A stretch of DNA of 31,812 bases from Ophiothrix spiculata (taxonomy: Eukaryota; Echinodermata; Ophiuroidea; Amphilepidida; Ophiotrichidae), in assembly GCA_000969725.1 (NCBI GenBank), contig JXSR01S066892.1. One strand, given 5' to 3'. Position numbers and translations under genes: made by a program. Of this stretch, positions 31,499 to 31,812 are shown in pieces; positions within the stretch are counted from its first letter, which is position 1; every line of letters begins with the position of its first letter. A model generated the notes under the pieces. The model saw only the letters and a program-made list of their open reading frames with translations. It did no database searches and had not been told where the DNA came from.

Positions 31499-31643
31499 AG
31501 ACTATGGTTACAATACTTCGTACGAAAAGTTACGGACAGTGTTTAGTCCGTCTAGCTAGTAGTAGTGGGATCACGAGGGCGTCGCTCGCAGCCCGTGGTC
31601 CTTCTAGACGGACTGTTCCTACGAAGTATTGTGACCATAGTCT
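31499..31643. repeat. 145-bp near-perfect hairpin with nested stems
   Basis: The outer arms are 24 bp each (31499-31522 and 31620-31643), paired throughout with one G-T wobble. Inside, AGTCCGTCTAG pairs with CTAGACGGACT. At the apex GGATCACGAGGGC can pair with GCCCGTGGTCC around a GTCGCTCGCA loop. The apex is GC-rich, unlike its surroundings. There is no coding and no clear target duplication. It could be a short MITE or the template of a structured RNA; strand is undetermined. Confidence 0.7.
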
Positions 31644-31812
31644 CATAATTTAAACTGGAATGTAACACTCTACGCAACATTTTAAGCCCAGGTTTATGAC
31701 TTTTAACATGATATCATTGTCTATCTGTTATAAAAGACAAAACAGCTCATTGAATGCATGAGTTCGTACTACAAAAAAGGCCGACCATGCTAATGAACTC
31801 TGAATGTATGTT
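31644..31812. other. Window end, nothing recognised
   Basis: Unique AT-rich sequence. Confidence 0.4.

Overview
The window reads as eukaryotic, intron-like or intergenic DNA from an invertebrate animal. It is AT-rich, has no bacterial-style gene packing, and its longest open frame is 137 codons and lies against a dispersed repeat. It contains several foldback (terminal-inverted-repeat) elements, microsatellites and a decayed tRNA. Word use such as repeated TAGGCCTA, ATGGCGGCCATCTTG-type repeats and a G-run element carrying GGGGTCATTGGGTACA units is, from memory, typical of marine invertebrates, perhaps an echinoderm or another deuterostome. That placement is an inference and no taxonomic marker gene is present.

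Layout. Positions 1-545 look like a CpG-richer promoter and 5' leader. They lead into a candidate first coding exon (546-630, +) that encodes a signal peptide and ends at a consensus GTAAGT donor in phase 1. If this is right, much or all of the rest is the first intron of a gene for a secreted or membrane protein. From 2811 to 9902 lies a nested tandem duplication, A1-B1 / A2-B2-C1 / a3-B3-C2. Its middle copy is a mosaic that matches copy 3 in one stretch and copy 1 in the next. The C block carries a minus-strand frame (103 codons in C2) whose copy-to-copy changes are mostly synonymous.

Between 9903 and 22718 there are a 294-bp foldback around a TA microsatellite, an 895-bp foldback with arms of nearly 300 bp, a diverged copy of the C block, two copies of a TTACGTAA-bearing dispersed repeat, a perfect 19-bp-arm hairpin, and a degenerate tRNA-Lys(CTT) on the minus strand. 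From 22719 to the end there are a strong splice acceptor with a phase-compatible short frame, a TTAA-flanked inverted-repeat element, a G-quadruplex motif, a 788-bp element with C/G-run ends flanked by a 7-bp duplication and carrying 12 direct internal repeats, a 1.1-kb ACACTG...CAGTGT element, a candidate two-exon coding segment at 29583-30035, a degenerate CGTT-rich array, and a compact 145-bp hairpin.

No gene of known family can be named. Apart from the first exon, every coding call is tentative. I saw no CRISPR array, no rRNA, no intact tRNA, and no reverse transcriptase or transposase domain.
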